This document shows positions 1 to 9,915 of a stretch of DNA of 64,000 nucleotides, piece after piece. The position numbers were made by a program, and so were the translations under genes. How positions within the stretch are numbered: the first letter of the stretch is position 1; each line of letters starts with the position of its first letter. The stretch is taken from assembly GCA_945860135.1 (NCBI GenBank), contig CAMAPK010000002.1:62001-126000 (forward strand), written 5' to 3'. The notes beneath the pieces were generated by a model. That model had not been told where the DNA came from, made no database searches, and saw only the letters and a list, made by a program, of their open reading frames with translations. This DNA is from Nitrosovibrio sp. Nv4 (GTDB taxonomy: Bacteria > Pseudomonadota > Gammaproteobacteria > Burkholderiales > Nitrosomonadaceae).

Positions 1-679
1 TATCGCCCATCGTGAAATAATGCCCGGCGGGCACTGTGCAGGTAAATTCGGAATACTGATAGGTACAATTTTCCTGGAATGGGAATTGGCGTACTCCGGA
101 AAGCTGCAAGCCAGGTACCTCTGGATTGATAATAATGTCATGACCACGTTCATTCAGGGATTCTATAAATCTCTGGTTGTATACATAGCTTAATCCCGAC
201 TCGATATAGGTGTATTCACCCACCGCTTCCATTTTTACCGGAGTGTCGTTCACGACCAACTGTTTATTGCGGTAAGTGATGGAGTCACCTGGCAGGCCGA
301 CTATGCGTTTGATGTAATCCATGGACGGGTTCTCCGGGTAACGGAATACCATCACTTCACCACGCTTGGGTTCGTTCACATCCATTACCTTGAGATTGAT
401 GACCGGCAGCCTGACACCGTAAGTGTATTTATTCACCAGAATAAAATCCCCCACCAGCAAAGTCGGAATCATTGAGCCGGACGGAATCTTGAAAGGCTCC
501 ACCAGAAAGGAACGCAGGCCGAATACGATCAGGATTACCGGAAAAAAACTTTTGGGATATTCTACCCACCACGGTTCGTGCGCATCCGGTGCACGTTTGC
601 GGCGCAGCATGAAGTGATCAAGCAGCCAGATGCCACCGGTGACAACTAGTAGAATCAGCATGATGAGGGGAAAATTCAT
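1..679 (-). CDS. lepB: Signal peptidase I (partial, C-terminus beyond window)
   Basis: Membrane-bound type I signal peptidase that removes Sec and Tat signal peptides on the periplasmic side. The reading frame starts at the ATG at 679 and runs off the window, giving 226 codons; the family is usually 260-300 residues, so only the C-terminal tail is missing. Two hydrophobic segments lie at about residues 3-20 and 45-60. The catalytic serine is Ser69 in PSGSMIPTL, and the general-base lysine is Lys124 in YIKRIVGLPGD. The conserved box near the end, PAGHYFTMGD, is present just before the cut. It follows lepA on the same strand with an 86-bp gap, the usual lepA-lepB order, so the two are probably co-transcribed. 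Confidence 0.95.
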   Translation of the reverse strand, partial: MNFPLIMLILLVVTGGIWLLDHFMLRRKRAPDAHEPWWVEYPKSFFPVILIVFGLRSFLVEPFKIPSGSMIPTLLVGDFILVNKYTYGVRLPVINLKVMDVNEPKRGEVMVFRYPENPSMDYIKRIVGLPGDSITYRNKQLVVNDTPVKMEAVGEYTYIESGLSYVYNQRFIESLNERGHDIIINPEVPGLQLSGVRQFPFQENCTYQYSEFTCTVPAGHYFTMGD

Positions 680-765
680 TCCGTATCCTTCAGGTGAATA
701 ATGTCCGGGATCTAATAAATAATGGAGGTATCTGTCGCCATATTAACTACCCGATATTCGCTGTA

Positions 766-2559
766 CTATTTGTCGCCTGTCTGCAAAATCGCCAGAAATG
801 CTTCCTGTGGAATTTCCACATTACCTACCTGCTTCATCCGTTTTTTCCCTGCTTTCTGCTTCTCCAGCAGTTTGCGTTTGCGACTGATGTCGCCACCGTA
901 GCACTTGGCAAGTACATTTTTGCGCAGCGCCTTGATGCTTTCTCTGGCAATGATGTGCGCGCCGATGGCAGCCTGTACTGCGATATCGAACATTTGCCGC
1001 GGAATCAATTCACGCATTTTCTGCGCCAGCGCCCGCCCGCGGTACTGGCTGTTAGTACGGTGCACGATCAGCGACAGCGCGTCCACTTTTTCACCATTAA
1101 TAAGTATATCGAGCTTTACCAGATCGGAGGCACGAAATTCCTTGAACTCATAATCCAGCGAGGCATAGCCGCGACTGGTGGATTTGAGTTTATCAAAAAA
1201 ATCCATGACGACTTCGTTGAGTGGCATTTCGTAAGTGAGCATCACCTGTCTGCCCAGGTATTGTATATTTTTCTGCAACCCGCGCTTGCTGATGCAGAGC
1301 GTGATGACCGAGCCGACATATTCCTGCGGAACCAGTATGGTAGCGGTAATGATTGGTTCACGAATTTCCTCTATCTTGGAAGGATCGGGCATTCTTGACG
1401 GGTTCTCAATTTCGGTCACGGTGCCATCGCGCATCACTATCTGATACACCACCGTCGGCGCAGTAGTGATGAGATCCATATCGTATTCCCGTTCCAGTCG
1501 TTCCTGCACGATGTCCAGATGCAACAGGCCGAGAAAGCCGCAACGGAAACCAAATCCCAGCGCCTGGGATGTTTCTGGCTCGTAGTGTAGTGAGGAGTCA
1601 TTGAGTTTCAATTTCTCCAGCGCGTCACGCAAGGCATCGTACTGGTTGGACTCAATCGGGTAGAGTCCGGCAAAAACCTGCGGTTTGATTTCTTTGAAGC
1701 CAAGCAGCGGCTGAATGGCAGCGCGATCTGCCAGAGTTACGGTATCACCCACCTTGGCGGATTTCAGTTCCTTGATGCCGGAAATAATGAAGCCAACTTC
1801 GCCTGCGCTTAACGATTCTCGTGGCTGGGATTTGGGTGTGAACACGCCGACCTGCTCGCACAGGTGAACGGTTTTACTGGCCATGAGCAGGATTTTATCT
1901 TTTGGTTTGAGCATTCCATCTACCACTCGCACCAGCATCACCACCCCGACATAATTATCAAACCATGAGTCGATGATAAGCGCCTTGAGCGGAGCAGCAG
2001 GATCTCCCTTCGGTGCGGGAATACGGGTAATCACTGCTTCCAGAATATCCTGTACGCCTTCGCCAGTTTTGGCGCTGGCACGCAGTGCATCTTGCGCATC
2101 TATACCGATAATGTCTTCTATCTCTGCAATCACGCGCTCCGGTTCGGCTGCGGGCAGATCAATTTTGTTTAGTACCGGCACCACTTCCACGCCTTGCTCG
2201 ATGGCAGTGTAGCAATTGGCCACGGTCTGAGCTTCCACGCCTTGCGAGGCGTCTACTACCAGCAAGGCGCCTTCACAAGCTGCCAGAGAGCGCGACACTT
2301 CGTAAGAGAAATCGACGTGGCCGGGAGTATCGATCAGATTCAGTAAATAGGTATTGCCATCGCGCGCTGTATATTTCAGCGCAGCAGTCTGTGCCTTGAT
2401 GGTAATGCCGCGTTCCCGTTCCAGATCCATCGAATCCAGTACTTGCGCCCCCATTTCCCGCTCTGACAGGCCGCCGCATAGCTGAATAATACGATCCGCC
2501 AGAGTGGATTTGCCGTGATCGATGTGGGCGATAATGGAAAAATTACGGATGTGTTGCAT
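766..2559 (-). CDS. lepA: Elongation factor 4 (LepA), back-translocating GTPase
   Basis: Ribosome-binding translational GTPase that acts on stalled or mistranslocated ribosomes. The 597-residue length is exactly that of the family. Visible GTPase motifs are the P-loop AHIDHGKST at residues 11-19, the G3 box DTPGHVDF and the G4 box NKIDLP. The C-terminal end contains the LepA-specific lysine- and arginine-rich region ([20 protein letters not shown] is its core). It lies upstream of lepB on the same strand and is separated from the mucD operon by a strong hairpin terminator, so it probably starts its own transcript. Confidence 0.98.
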   Translation of the reverse strand: MQHIRNFSIIAHIDHGKSTLADRIIQLCGGLSEREMGAQVLDSMDLERERGITIKAQTAALKYTARDGNTYLLNLIDTPGHVDFSYEVSRSLAACEGALLVVDASQGVEAQTVANCYTAIEQGVEVVPVLNKIDLPAAEPERVIAEIEDIIGIDAQDALRASAKTGEGVQDILEAVITRIPAPKGDPAAPLKALIIDSWFDNYVGVVMLVRVVDGMLKPKDKILLMASKTVHLCEQVGVFTPKSQPRESLSAGEVGFIISGIKELKSAKVGDTVTLADRAAIQPLLGFKEIKPQVFAGLYPIESNQYDALRDALEKLKLNDSSLHYEPETSQALGFGFRCGFLGLLHLDIVQERLEREYDMDLITTAPTVVYQIVMRDGTVTEIENPSRMPDPSKIEEIREPIITATILVPQEYVGSVITLCISKRGLQKNIQYLGRQVMLTYEMPLNEVVMDFFDKLKSTSRGYASLDYEFKEFRASDLVKLDILINGEKVDALSLIVHRTNSQYRGRALAQKMRELIPRQMFDIAVQAAIGAHIIARESIKALRKNVLAKCYGGDISRKRKLLEKQKAGKKRMKQVGNVEIPQEAFLAILQTGDK

Positions 2560-2617
2560 CAGGGTTCAGAAGCCGGTAATCAGGAAAGTGTTGATCGAGA
2601 GTTGCATCAGGGAAACT

Positions 2618-2644
2618 AAAAAAGGGCACCTGCTGTGCCCTTTT
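2618..2644 (-). terminator. Intrinsic terminator downstream of the rpoE-mucD operon
   Basis: Perfect inverted repeat with GGGCAC (2624-2629) and GTGCCC (2635-2640) around a CTGCT loop; the flanking A and T runs extend the stem to ten pairs. Read on the minus strand it is followed by six U residues. It lies between the glutaredoxin-like gene and lepA and should end the sigma-E operon transcript. Confidence 0.85.
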
Positions 2645-2715
2645 GAAAGTTTCTGGCTTGATCCCGCAAGTATCGCCAAAATTCAGCTATGGTGTTTACT
2701 CAAGAAGTGCGCATT

Positions 2716-2994
2716 CTAGCGAATTCTGGAGAAATAAGCATCTAGCGCGATAGGGTCAAGATGGTAATGGCAGATTTCTTCCCCGTTTGCTGCCAGTACT
2801 GGAACTCGCTCGCCGTAACGTGCCACCAGTTCAGCATTGCTGTCTATATCCACCACTTCGAGCCGAAAGAGAAGCCGTGCCTGCAATTCATCCAGCCTGG
2901 CAACCATGTCCTGGCACAGATGACAGTGTTCGCGGCCATACACAATCAGAACGACAGGCCCCGGCATGGCCGGCTTACTTGTTGTCATTGTCAT
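2716..2994 (-). CDS. Glutaredoxin-like protein (DUF836 family)
   Basis: Small 92-residue thioredoxin-fold protein. The beta strand VVLIVYG is followed by a CxxC redox motif, C24-H-L-C27. A further strand leads to VPVLAANGEEI, which holds the cis-proline typical of glutaredoxins. This matches the DUF836 glutaredoxin-like family, often found beside lepA/mucD in betaproteobacteria. No signal peptide is visible, so it is probably cytoplasmic. It overlaps the 3' end of mucD by 20 bp, so it is translationally coupled as the last gene of the operon. The start is uncertain; M3 or M10 would also leave the fold intact. Its partner substrate is unknown. Confidence 0.85.
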   Translation of the reverse strand: MTMTTSKPAMPGPVVLIVYGREHCHLCQDMVARLDELQARLLFRLEVVDIDSNAELVARYGERVPVLAANGEEICHYHLDPIALDAYFSRIR

Positions 2995-4393
2995 TGAGCT
3001 TCATGGTAATGAAGGTGGCGGTACCTCCACGCCGTACCAGCAACGCAATGTTGCGCCCTTTCTCGACTTTTCCGAGTAGCTGGTTGAATTGTTCAACAGT
3101 TTTCACGCCCTGATTATTGATGCTGAGAATCACATCGCCTGGGCGCATACCGGCACGGCTGGCAATACCCGGCTGCATGTCTTCCACCAACAGACCATTG
3201 TCTATTTCCAATTGTTTTTTCTGCTCAGCGTTAAGTTCGTTGAGCGCAAGCCCGATGCGATTGAATGTTTCGGGTGCTTTACTGCCCCGTTTACCACCGC
3301 GACTGGCAGCTTTCTCATCTGCTGGAATTTCGTCCACCGTCACGGTCATTTCCCTGGTGGAACCGTTGCGCCATACCTGTACCGGCACCTTGGACCCTGG
3401 TTTGGTGGCACCTACAATGCGTGGCAAGTCACTGGAGGTGGTTATGGTTTTGCCATCGAATTTCAGGATCACATCCCTTGCTTCTATCCCTGCTTTCTCT
3501 GCCGGGCCGTCTTTCTGCACCGCGGCCACCAGCGCGCCGCCGGGTTTGGCCAAGCCGAACGATTCGGCCAGTTCTTTGGTCATCTCCTGAATCATCACAC
3601 CGATCCTGCCACGACTTATCTTGCCATTGGCGATTAACTGATTGGAGATTTCGGTGGCCACATCGATGGGGATGGCAAATGACAATCCCATGAAGCCGCC
3701 GGTGCGACTGTATATCTGCGAATTGATGCCGACTACTTCGCCCTTCATGTTAAACAAGGGCCCACCGGAATTTCCTGGATTGATGGCCACATCTGTCTGG
3801 ATGAAGGGCACGAAATTTTCCTGCGTCAGTGAGCGCCCCTTGGCGCTGACGATACCGGCGGTCACGCTGTTATCAAATCCGAAGGGTGAACCAATTGCCA
3901 CCACCCATTCGCCAACCTTGAGTTTGTTGGGGTCACCCTGGGTCACTTTAGGTAAACCAGTGGCTTCGATCTTGAGAAGAGCGATATCGGTCCTGCGGTC
4001 GGTACCGATTACCTTGGCGCGGAATTCGCGCTTATCGGTCAATTTTACAGTAATTTCATCAGCAGATTCAATTACATGTGTGTTGGTCAGGATGTAGCCA
4101 TCGGTGCTGATGATAAACCCGGAGCCCAGTGATCTGGACTCGAACTCCCGTGGAGTGGTATTGGGCGGCATGTAGCGGCGGAAAAATTCAAAGAATGGAT
4201 CATCCTCCGGAATATTCGGCATCCCCGGGAAAGTCCGGTTAGTGAGTGTACTTTGTGTCTGGACAGTGCTGATGTTTACTACCGCAGCGCCTTGTTTCTC
4301 AACCAGATCGGTGAAATCGGGCAATTCTCTGGTTTGCGCAGAGGCGACCGAAGACAGTCCGAACAATATCATCAGAATAAGTTTATGCATCAT
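2975..4393 (-). CDS. mucD: Periplasmic serine protease Do-like (MucD/DegQ)
   Basis: HtrA-family periplasmic protease/chaperone that degrades misfolded envelope proteins. At 472 residues it has an N-terminal signal peptide ending near residue 19 (VASAQT), a trypsin-like domain with His106 (TNTHVI), Asp136 (TDIALLK) and Ser209 (NPGNSGGPL), and two C-terminal PDZ domains (about 255-345 and 370-465). Its start overlaps the rseB stop by 4 bp. In the sigma-E operon the MucD product normally lowers envelope stress and so dampens sigma-E activity. The order rpoE-rseA-rseB-mucD is the algU-mucA-mucB-mucD order known from Pseudomonas. Confidence 0.96.
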   Translation of the reverse strand: MMHKLILMILFGLSSVASAQTRELPDFTDLVEKQGAAVVNISTVQTQSTLTNRTFPGMPNIPEDDPFFEFFRRYMPPNTTPREFESRSLGSGFIISTDGYILTNTHVIESADEITVKLTDKREFRAKVIGTDRRTDIALLKIEATGLPKVTQGDPNKLKVGEWVVAIGSPFGFDNSVTAGIVSAKGRSLTQENFVPFIQTDVAINPGNSGGPLFNMKGEVVGINSQIYSRTGGFMGLSFAIPIDVATEISNQLIANGKISRGRIGVMIQEMTKELAESFGLAKPGGALVAAVQKDGPAEKAGIEARDVILKFDGKTITTSSDLPRIVGATKPGSKVPVQVWRNGSTREMTVTVDEIPADEKAASRGGKRGSKAPETFNRIGLALNELNAEQKKQLEIDNGLLVEDMQPGIASRAGMRPGDVILSINNQGVKTVEQFNQLLGKVEKGRNIALLVRRGGTATFITMKLNDNDNK

Positions 4394-5379
4394 TTGACTT
4401 TGTAGTTGATTACCGAGTTGCCGATTTGCATTACCGTTGCTGGCGGGACTTCACCCACAGTTGTCACCATATTGTCTGCCACTGTGCGGATATAAATATT
4501 GATCGCACCGTAGCCAGAGGAGAGTCCTTGAACTGGCGGTGCGGAATTTTTCTCCACGGGTTCGATAAATACTGACACCGCAGCGAGGCCATCTGACAGC
4601 GCAATGTGGCCGACCGGTATTGATTTTCCGGAAAGAGTACGTTTCATCTCAATGACTTTCTTGAACCCTGCTGGAGGATTGCTGATCTGCCAGCCGAGTT
4701 TGCCGCTTCCCATCGTGGAAGATACCAAATTGGTGATGCGCCACTCGCCGGTTTTCGCAGAATATTTTGATTTCAACATTTCCCTGTCTATTTCGCCACC
4801 AATCTTTAGCTGGGTAAAAACAAACTGCTCAACCACACGCCCCTTATCCATTACCGCAGCTTTAAGCAGCAGGCCAGTGTGGGCATCTACCCACAGTTTA
4901 TGGCCATAGCGCATGTCATCCTTGGGTTCTAGCATAATTACCTGGCATTCATAATCGCTGATGCGCTCCGATTCGCCTTTGCTGACAATGTAACTATCAT
5001 GGAGGCTGCTCAGTGGTTCAGGCAGAAGTGCGGGGAAAACTTTTCGCAGCCAGCGTTTCTCGGTCACAATGGTTTTACTCTCCGGCAAATAACACCGCAT
5101 CTCATCATTGTTGCGGATGATCTCGCGCGGCGAGCCGTCCAGCACCTCGATTTTTTCATGCTCGCCTTCCTGATCCAGCATGTGAATGATGCGGGATGTC
5201 TCAATATGGTTGCCGGAAGAATAGATGAAGGTACCGATATAGTTATGCTGACGGGGGGCAGCAGCTATTTTTTGCAGCAAGTTTAATACTTCTACAGAAG
5301 GATCAGATGAACTCTGCGCGAATATGGGCTGTACAACGCCGGATAGCAGCAAAAAAGCAGCCAGTGCAGCCCTTGTCAT
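4390..5379 (-). CDS. rseB: Sigma-E regulatory protein RseB/MucB
   Basis: Periplasmic protein that binds the RseA periplasmic domain and protects it from site-1 proteolysis, responding to lipoprotein/LPS intermediates. The 329-residue product has a clear signal peptide (hydrophobic residues 3-20, cleavage near FAQS), a MucB/RseB N-terminal lipoprotein-carrier-like domain (about 30-215) and a smaller C-terminal domain (about 230-325). It overlaps rseA by 4 bp at its start and mucD by 4 bp at its end, so translation is coupled throughout. Identity rests on the operon context and the RseB-like pattern of alternating hydrophobic strands; no catalytic residues are expected. Confidence 0.92.
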   Translation of the reverse strand: MTRAALAAFLLLSGVVQPIFAQSSSDPSVEVLNLLQKIAAAPRQHNYIGTFIYSSGNHIETSRIIHMLDQEGEHEKIEVLDGSPREIIRNNDEMRCYLPESKTIVTEKRWLRKVFPALLPEPLSSLHDSYIVSKGESERISDYECQVIMLEPKDDMRYGHKLWVDAHTGLLLKAAVMDKGRVVEQFVFTQLKIGGEIDREMLKSKYSAKTGEWRITNLVSSTMGSGKLGWQISNPPAGFKKVIEMKRTLSGKSIPVGHIALSDGLAAVSVFIEPVEKNSAPPVQGLSSGYGAINIYIRTVADNMVTTVGEVPPATVMQIGNSVINYKVK

Positions 5380-5915
5380 CTGGCGGGGTTTCCCCGCGAT
5401 TCTGCAACTGCGCGCATATAGGGTGTTACGCCACCATGTATCGCCGTAGTAGACGAAAACTCTCGGTGTGCCAGCAGGTAGTCATTAATCTGGGCAGGAG
5501 CTGAGGCTTGGGCTGAGACGGGGACAGAAATAACGACGGGGGTTGTTTGTACAGCTGGCTGAAGAACTGGTTTGTTGCTGGCAAGATTTTCTTGCGGCCG
5601 ATCCATGTTCTGCAGGCTCATCCAGCCAACTACGACTACTGCCGCTACCGAGGCTGCTGCTGAGAGAGCAAATATTTTAAATTTATGTTCCATCGGCGAC
5701 TGTGGTGCGAGTACGGTTGGTTCTGCAGCCAGCCTTGTGTTGACGCGCTGGGTGATGTCGATAGATGCCGTCGATTGTCGCAAGGCATCACCAATCAAAT
5801 GGTAAGTTGCCCACTCATCGCGTAATTCGTCTGTTTTTTTGAGTTGCGTGATCATGCCAGCGACATCTTCAGAGTCCAGTTCGCCATCCATCAACGCCGA
5901 TATTTTACTTTTCAT
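5376..5915 (-). CDS. rseA: Anti-sigma-E factor RseA/MucA
   Basis: Inner-membrane anti-sigma factor that sequesters RpoE until regulated proteolysis. The 179-residue product has an N-terminal cytoplasmic sigma-binding domain beginning MKSKISALMDGELD, which is the conserved start of the RseA family. One membrane span lies at about residues 81-98 (IFALSAAASVAAVVVVGW), followed by a periplasmic tail of about 80 residues rich in Pro, Val and Gln. It lies 1 bp downstream of rpoE and overlaps rseB by 4 bp. Confidence 0.93.
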   Translation of the reverse strand: MKSKISALMDGELDSEDVAGMITQLKKTDELRDEWATYHLIGDALRQSTASIDITQRVNTRLAAEPTVLAPQSPMEHKFKIFALSAAASVAAVVVVGWMSLQNMDRPQENLASNKPVLQPAVQTTPVVISVPVSAQASAPAQINDYLLAHREFSSTTAIHGGVTPYMRAVAESRGNPAR

Positions 5916-5916
5916 G

Positions 5917-6522
5917 CTACCACCTCTTGTCTTTACCGGTCCCCAGCATGGGCCGTAGTTTCTCTGCTATCGTTTCACGAGCGCGAAATATTCGCGATCG
6001 CACTGTGCCGATGGGGCAGTTCATGATGCTGGCAATTTCTTCATAACTCAGTCCCTCGATTTCTCTCAGGGTAATTGCCGTGCGTAATTCTTCAGGCAAT
6101 TCCTGTAAAGTCTGGTTCACCGTTTCGGCGATCTGCTTACTCATCAGCTCGCTTTCAGGCGTGTTCATTTCTCGTAACTGACTGCCTTCCTCGAAGTTCT
6201 CAGCGTCCTCGCTATCGAAGCCGTTGCTGGTAGTGGTGGGTGCCCGCCGCCCTTGAGTTACCAGGAAATTCTTTGCGGTATTAATGCCAATCCGGTACAG
6301 CCAGGTATAAAACGCACTCTCGCCCCGGAACGACGGTAATGCCCGGTAAGCTTTGATGAAAGCTTCCTGGGTGACATCTTCTACTTCGGCGGCATCGCGG
6401 ATAAACTGCGACAGCAACCGGGCCAGTTTGCGTTGGTACTTGATCACCAGTAGATCGAAGGCTTGTTTGTCCCCACGCTGTACGCGTTCTACCAGTTGCT
6501 GATCAATTTCCCGGTCACCCAT
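5917..6522 (-). CDS. rpoE: RNA polymerase sigma factor RpoE (ECF sigma-E/AlgU)
   Basis: Extracytoplasmic-function sigma factor for envelope stress. At 201 residues it has region 2 (YQRKLARLLSQFIRDAAEVE, then DVTQEAFIKAYRALPSFRGE) and region 4 with a helix-turn-helix (LREIEGLSYEEIASIMNCP, then GTVRSRIFRARE). The pattern is of the RpoE/AlgU group. It is the first gene of rpoE-rseA-rseB-mucD-grx. A 22-bp perfect palindrome lies 41 bp upstream of the start. I could not place a convincing sigma-E autoregulatory promoter in the 251 bp shared with nadB. Confidence 0.96.
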   Translation of the reverse strand: MGDREIDQQLVERVQRGDKQAFDLLVIKYQRKLARLLSQFIRDAAEVEDVTQEAFIKAYRALPSFRGESAFYTWLYRIGINTAKNFLVTQGRRAPTTTSNGFDSEDAENFEEGSQLREMNTPESELMSKQIAETVNQTLQELPEELRTAITLREIEGLSYEEIASIMNCPIGTVRSRIFRARETIAEKLRPMLGTGKDKRW

Positions 6523-6562
6523 GCTGCCGTTCCCTGAATATTATGGTTTGCACTTGTGAATA

Positions 6563-6584
6563 CCGCTGCTTCATGAAGCAGCGG
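6563..6584. promoter_or_regulatory. 22-bp perfect palindrome upstream of rpoE
   Basis: Perfect dyad with half-site CCGCTGCTTCA and its reverse complement, with no spacer, in the 251-bp divergent region between rpoE and nadB and 41 bp from the rpoE start codon. It could be an operator for a dimeric regulator or a 5'-UTR stem. It is not followed by a T-run in either direction, so a terminator is unlikely. Confidence 0.5.
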
Positions 6585-6773
6585 ATCAAGTATACCCGCT
6601 CAAGGGTTGATCCGGGAACTGCACGCGGTTTAACACGCATAGCCTGAACCAAGAGACAACGGATACCTTGGATTAGTTCACTCGATAAAGTGGGTATTCT
6701 AAAAAATCAGGCTGGGAATACCAAGTCTGTTATGATTTTCGCTTGATGGTGAATGTAATTAACCAGGAGCAGA

Positions 6774-8360
6774 ATGGCTCAGCTTGATTTTGACACACTT
6801 ATTATTGGCAGCGGTCTTGCTGGCCTTACGCTCGCACTTAACTTAGCACAAACCAAAAAAGTTTGTCTTGTCACCAAACGAGCTTTGCTTGACAGCGCCA
6901 GCGGCTGGGCGCAAGGCGGCATTGCCGCAGCGCTATCACAGGAAGATTCCCCCGATGCGCATATCCGCGACACCCTTGCCGCAGGTGCAGGATTGTGTGA
7001 TGAGGCGGTTACCCGCTACGTGGCGGAAAACGGCCCGCGAGCCATTCAATGGTTGATCACTCAGGGAGTCCCCTTCACCCGCGATCTGAACAACGCAACC
7101 GGTTACCATCTAACGCGGGAAGGCGGTCATAGCGTGCGCCGGGTGATACACGCAGCCGATACCACTGGGCAGGCGATACAGTTGACGCTGAGCGAAAAGG
7201 CCCGTATCCACCCGAATATTACCGTGCTTGAACGTCATATCGCGATTGATCTCATCACTGGCGTGAAACTGGGTCACCCTGACAAAAGTGACAATCGCTG
7301 CTATGGCGCTTATGTGCTGGACAGCACCGCGGGCAGGGTCGATACCATCGCCGCGCACAGTACGGTGCTGGCGACTGGCGGCGCTGGCAAAGTCTATCTC
7401 TACACCACCAATCCCGACACGGCTACCGGTGATGGTATCGCCATGGGTTGGCGCGCGGGTTGCCGCATCGCCAATATGGAGTTTATCCAGTTTCACCCTA
7501 CTTGCCTTTACCATCCCCACGCCAAATCGTTTCTGATTTCCGAGGCAGTACGTGGTGAAGGCGGTTTGCTGAAACTCCCGGATGGCGCGCGTTTCATGCC
7601 TTGGCACGATGAGCGCGCGGAGCTTGCGCCACGCGATATTGTCGCCCGCGCCATCGATTTTGAAATGAAAAAACGTGGCCTGGATTGCGTTTATCTGGAT
7701 ATTTCCCACAAGCCTGCAAATTTTCTGCAGGAACATTTCCCCAATATTTACGCCCGCTGCCTGGACCTGGGTATCGATATAACCAAACAGCCAATTCCGG
7801 TAGTGCCCGCAGCCCATTACACCTGTGGCGGTGTCGTCACCGACTGGAACGGCAAGACTGATCTGGACAGCCTCTATGCCATCGGCGAGACCGCCCACAC
7901 CGGGCTGCATGGTGCCAACCGTCTGGCGAGCAATTCGCTGCTGGAATGTCTGGTATTTGGGCAGGCAGCAGCCACAGACATCCTGCGGCTACCATCCATG
8001 CCCGCTGTACAACTGCCGCAGTGGGATGAAAGCCGTGTTACCGATGCCGATGAGGAGATCGTTATCTCGCATAACTGGGATGAATTGCGGCGTTTCATGT
8101 GGGACTATGTAGGCATAGTTCGCACCAACAAACGCCTGCAACGTGCTCAGCATCGCATCAAGCTGCTGCACGAAGAAATCAGCGAGTATTATGCCAATTT
8201 CCGTGTGACCAGTGATCTGCTGGAACTGCGTAACCTGGTGGATAGCGCCGATCTGATCGTACAAAGTGCCATGCTGCGCCACGAGAGCCGCGGTCTGCAC
8301 TTTAGCCGGGATTATCCCGCTCTCCTGCCGCAAGCGCGGAATACGGTATTGAAACGCTGA
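6774..8360 (+). CDS. nadB: L-aspartate oxidase (quinolinate synthesis)
   Basis: FAD-dependent oxidase converting L-aspartate to iminoaspartate, the first step of de novo NAD synthesis; NadA would be its partner. The 528-residue protein has the N-terminal dinucleotide-binding motif GSGLAG (residues 12-17), the succinate-dehydrogenase-like block around [13 protein letters not shown] and FIQFHPT, and the catalytic-domain segment HYTCGGV. The C-terminal helical domain is present ([18 protein letters not shown]). A Shine-Dalgarno AGGAG lies 7 bp before the ATG. No nadA or nadC is adjacent. It is transcribed divergently from rpoE. Confidence 0.97.
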   Translation: MAQLDFDTLIIGSGLAGLTLALNLAQTKKVCLVTKRALLDSASGWAQGGIAAALSQEDSPDAHIRDTLAAGAGLCDEAVTRYVAENGPRAIQWLITQGVPFTRDLNNATGYHLTREGGHSVRRVIHAADTTGQAIQLTLSEKARIHPNITVLERHIAIDLITGVKLGHPDKSDNRCYGAYVLDSTAGRVDTIAAHSTVLATGGAGKVYLYTTNPDTATGDGIAMGWRAGCRIANMEFIQFHPTCLYHPHAKSFLISEAVRGEGGLLKLPDGARFMPWHDERAELAPRDIVARAIDFEMKKRGLDCVYLDISHKPANFLQEHFPNIYARCLDLGIDITKQPIPVVPAAHYTCGGVVTDWNGKTDLDSLYAIGETAHTGLHGANRLASNSLLECLVFGQAAATDILRLPSMPAVQLPQWDESRVTDADEEIVISHNWDELRRFMWDYVGIVRTNKRLQRAQHRIKLLHEEISEYYANFRVTSDLLELRNLVDSADLIVQSAMLRHESRGLHFSRDYPALLPQARNTVLKR

Positions 8361-8364
8361 TACT

Positions 8365-8805
8365 TCAAGCCGGATCTCTCCACTTCCAGCGTAACAGTAC
8401 CCGCAACTGCCTAAACTGCTCGGCATCTATGCTGTCTGCCAGAATCACTACGCTGCGGGTAAAGAATTTGCCAGACAGCTTAAAATTTAGCACTGTCAGA
8501 TAAGGCGCAACAAAGCTGCTGCCTTGCAACGTGCAGATAATGCGCTCACCGTGCTGCGTTTCAAGCGTGCAAGCCATTTCTTCCGACAGCTCAAGAGCTA
8601 CTACCGATCGCGGTGAGCGCAGTAATGCATAAGATCGCAAATAGAAAAACAGGCTGGTAGCGAGTAGGGCGGTACCCAGCAGTTTGACTGCTAGCGGCAA
8701 TGCCAGCGGCCACAACATGCCAATAGCAGCGAAATGGGCGCAACCCAGTATCATGGCAAGGTGCATGGAGGGTTCGAGACGGGCGGTGAGCAAAGGGATA
8801 GCCAT
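8365..8805 (-). CDS. ygfX: YgfX/CptA-like membrane protein
   Basis: Small inner-membrane protein of 146 residues with two closely spaced transmembrane helices (about residues 17-35 and 38-57) and a C-terminal soluble domain ending in LRVLLRWKWRDPA. Size, topology and the basic C-terminal Arg/Trp motif match the YgfX (CptA, DUF1434) family. In E. coli ygfX pairs with sdhE and lies near ygfZ; here it is divergent from ygfZ by 67 bp, while sdhE is not adjacent. It converges with nadB, the stops being 4 bp apart. Proposed roles in the family are disputed (toxin versus membrane factor), so function is left open. Confidence 0.75.
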   Translation of the reverse strand: MAIPLLTARLEPSMHLAMILGCAHFAAIGMLWPLALPLAVKLLGTALLATSLFFYLRSYALLRSPRSVVALELSEEMACTLETQHGERIICTLQGSSFVAPYLTVLNFKLSGKFFTRSVVILADSIDAEQFRQLRVLLRWKWRDPA

Positions 8806-8872
8806 GCTAATTATCTTACTCCCTTGATTGATCGTATAATTAACTTTCCTTACTGGCCATGTACTCTCCCGT

Positions 8873-9901
8873 ATGAATTCTACTTGGCAGGCCTACCTGC
8901 AAGCCCACAACGCGGTTTTTCAAGACGACTGCGTTACCCACTATGGCAATGCCGCTGCCGAACTCAAATGTACTCGTTCGGGTACGGTGCTGGTCGATCT
9001 CTCGCATTTTCGTCTGATCCATTTTTCCGGTGAGGATGCACAAGCTTTCCTGCAGGGGCAATTGAGTTGTGACGTCAGAAAAGTAGACTCATGCACTTCC
9101 CAGTATGGCAGTTATTGCACTCCCAAGGGCCGGATGCTGGCAAGCTTTCTGCTGTGGCATGATGGTGGCGGCTACACCATGCAATTGCCATCAGCACTGC
9201 AGGTGGCCATTCGCAAGCGTCTTGCCATGTTCGTATTGCGCGCCAAGGTCGAGTTGACCGACAACAGCGACACACTGGTGCGCATGGGAGTAGCGGGAAG
9301 TCGTGCTGCAGCGCTGCTGGCAGAGATTATGGGTACAGTTCCCGCAGCGCATCTGGGCGTGATTCATGGTGAGCAGGGCAGCGCTATTCGTCTTGGGCAG
9401 GATCGTTTTGAACTGGTCGCCTTACCGGAGCAGGCGCCTGTGCTATGGCAGCGTTTAAGCAAAGAGGCCATGCCGGTGGGGGCGTCCTGCTGGAACTGGC
9501 TGGAAATTAAAGCAGGCATTCCTGTCATCACACCTGCGACGCAGGAACAATTCGTCCCGCAAATGACGAATCTGCAAGCCATTGGCGGAGTGAGTTTTCA
9601 GAAAGGCTGTTATCCAGGGCAGGAAATTGTTGCACGCACCCAGTATCTGGGCAAGATCAAGCGTCGCATGTATCTGGCCAATATCCAGTCGGTCAAGCCT
9701 GTTGCAGCCGGGGACGAATTGTTCAGCGCTGATATGGCAGAGCAATCCAGCGGTATGGTGGTCAACGCAGCGCCCTCGCCTGATGGCGGCTTCGATGTGC
9801 TGGTGGTGATACAGACAAGCAGTGTCGAAGCCAGTAAAATTCACTGGCAGGCGCTGGATGGTCCCACGCTGGAGATTATGCCGTTACCCTATTCGCTCTG
9901 A
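8873..9901 (+). CDS. ygfZ: Folate-binding protein YgfZ (Fe-S cluster repair/assembly)
   Basis: GcvT-like tetrahydrofolate-binding protein needed for assembly or repair of certain Fe-S enzymes. At 342 residues it carries the family signature KGCYPGQEIVARTQY with the conserved cysteine at residue 246. The N-terminal half shows GcvT-like blocks (LVDLSHFRLIHFSGEDAQAF). It is divergent from ygfX and ends 14 bp from the stop of the convergent helicase gene, without a visible terminator between. Confidence 0.95.
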   Translation: MNSTWQAYLQAHNAVFQDDCVTHYGNAAAELKCTRSGTVLVDLSHFRLIHFSGEDAQAFLQGQLSCDVRKVDSCTSQYGSYCTPKGRMLASFLLWHDGGGYTMQLPSALQVAIRKRLAMFVLRAKVELTDNSDTLVRMGVAGSRAAALLAEIMGTVPAAHLGVIHGEQGSAIRLGQDRFELVALPEQAPVLWQRLSKEAMPVGASCWNWLEIKAGIPVITPATQEQFVPQMTNLQAIGGVSFQKGCYPGQEIVARTQYLGKIKRRMYLANIQSVKPVAAGDELFSADMAEQSSGMVVNAAPSPDGGFDVLVVIQTSSVEASKIHWQALDGPTLEIMPLPYSL

Positions 9902-9915
9902 GGCAGTGCGAGGAT

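Noticed and set aside
7110-7910. 266-codon minus-strand frame opposite nadB
   Set aside because: Antisense to nadB with no family features.
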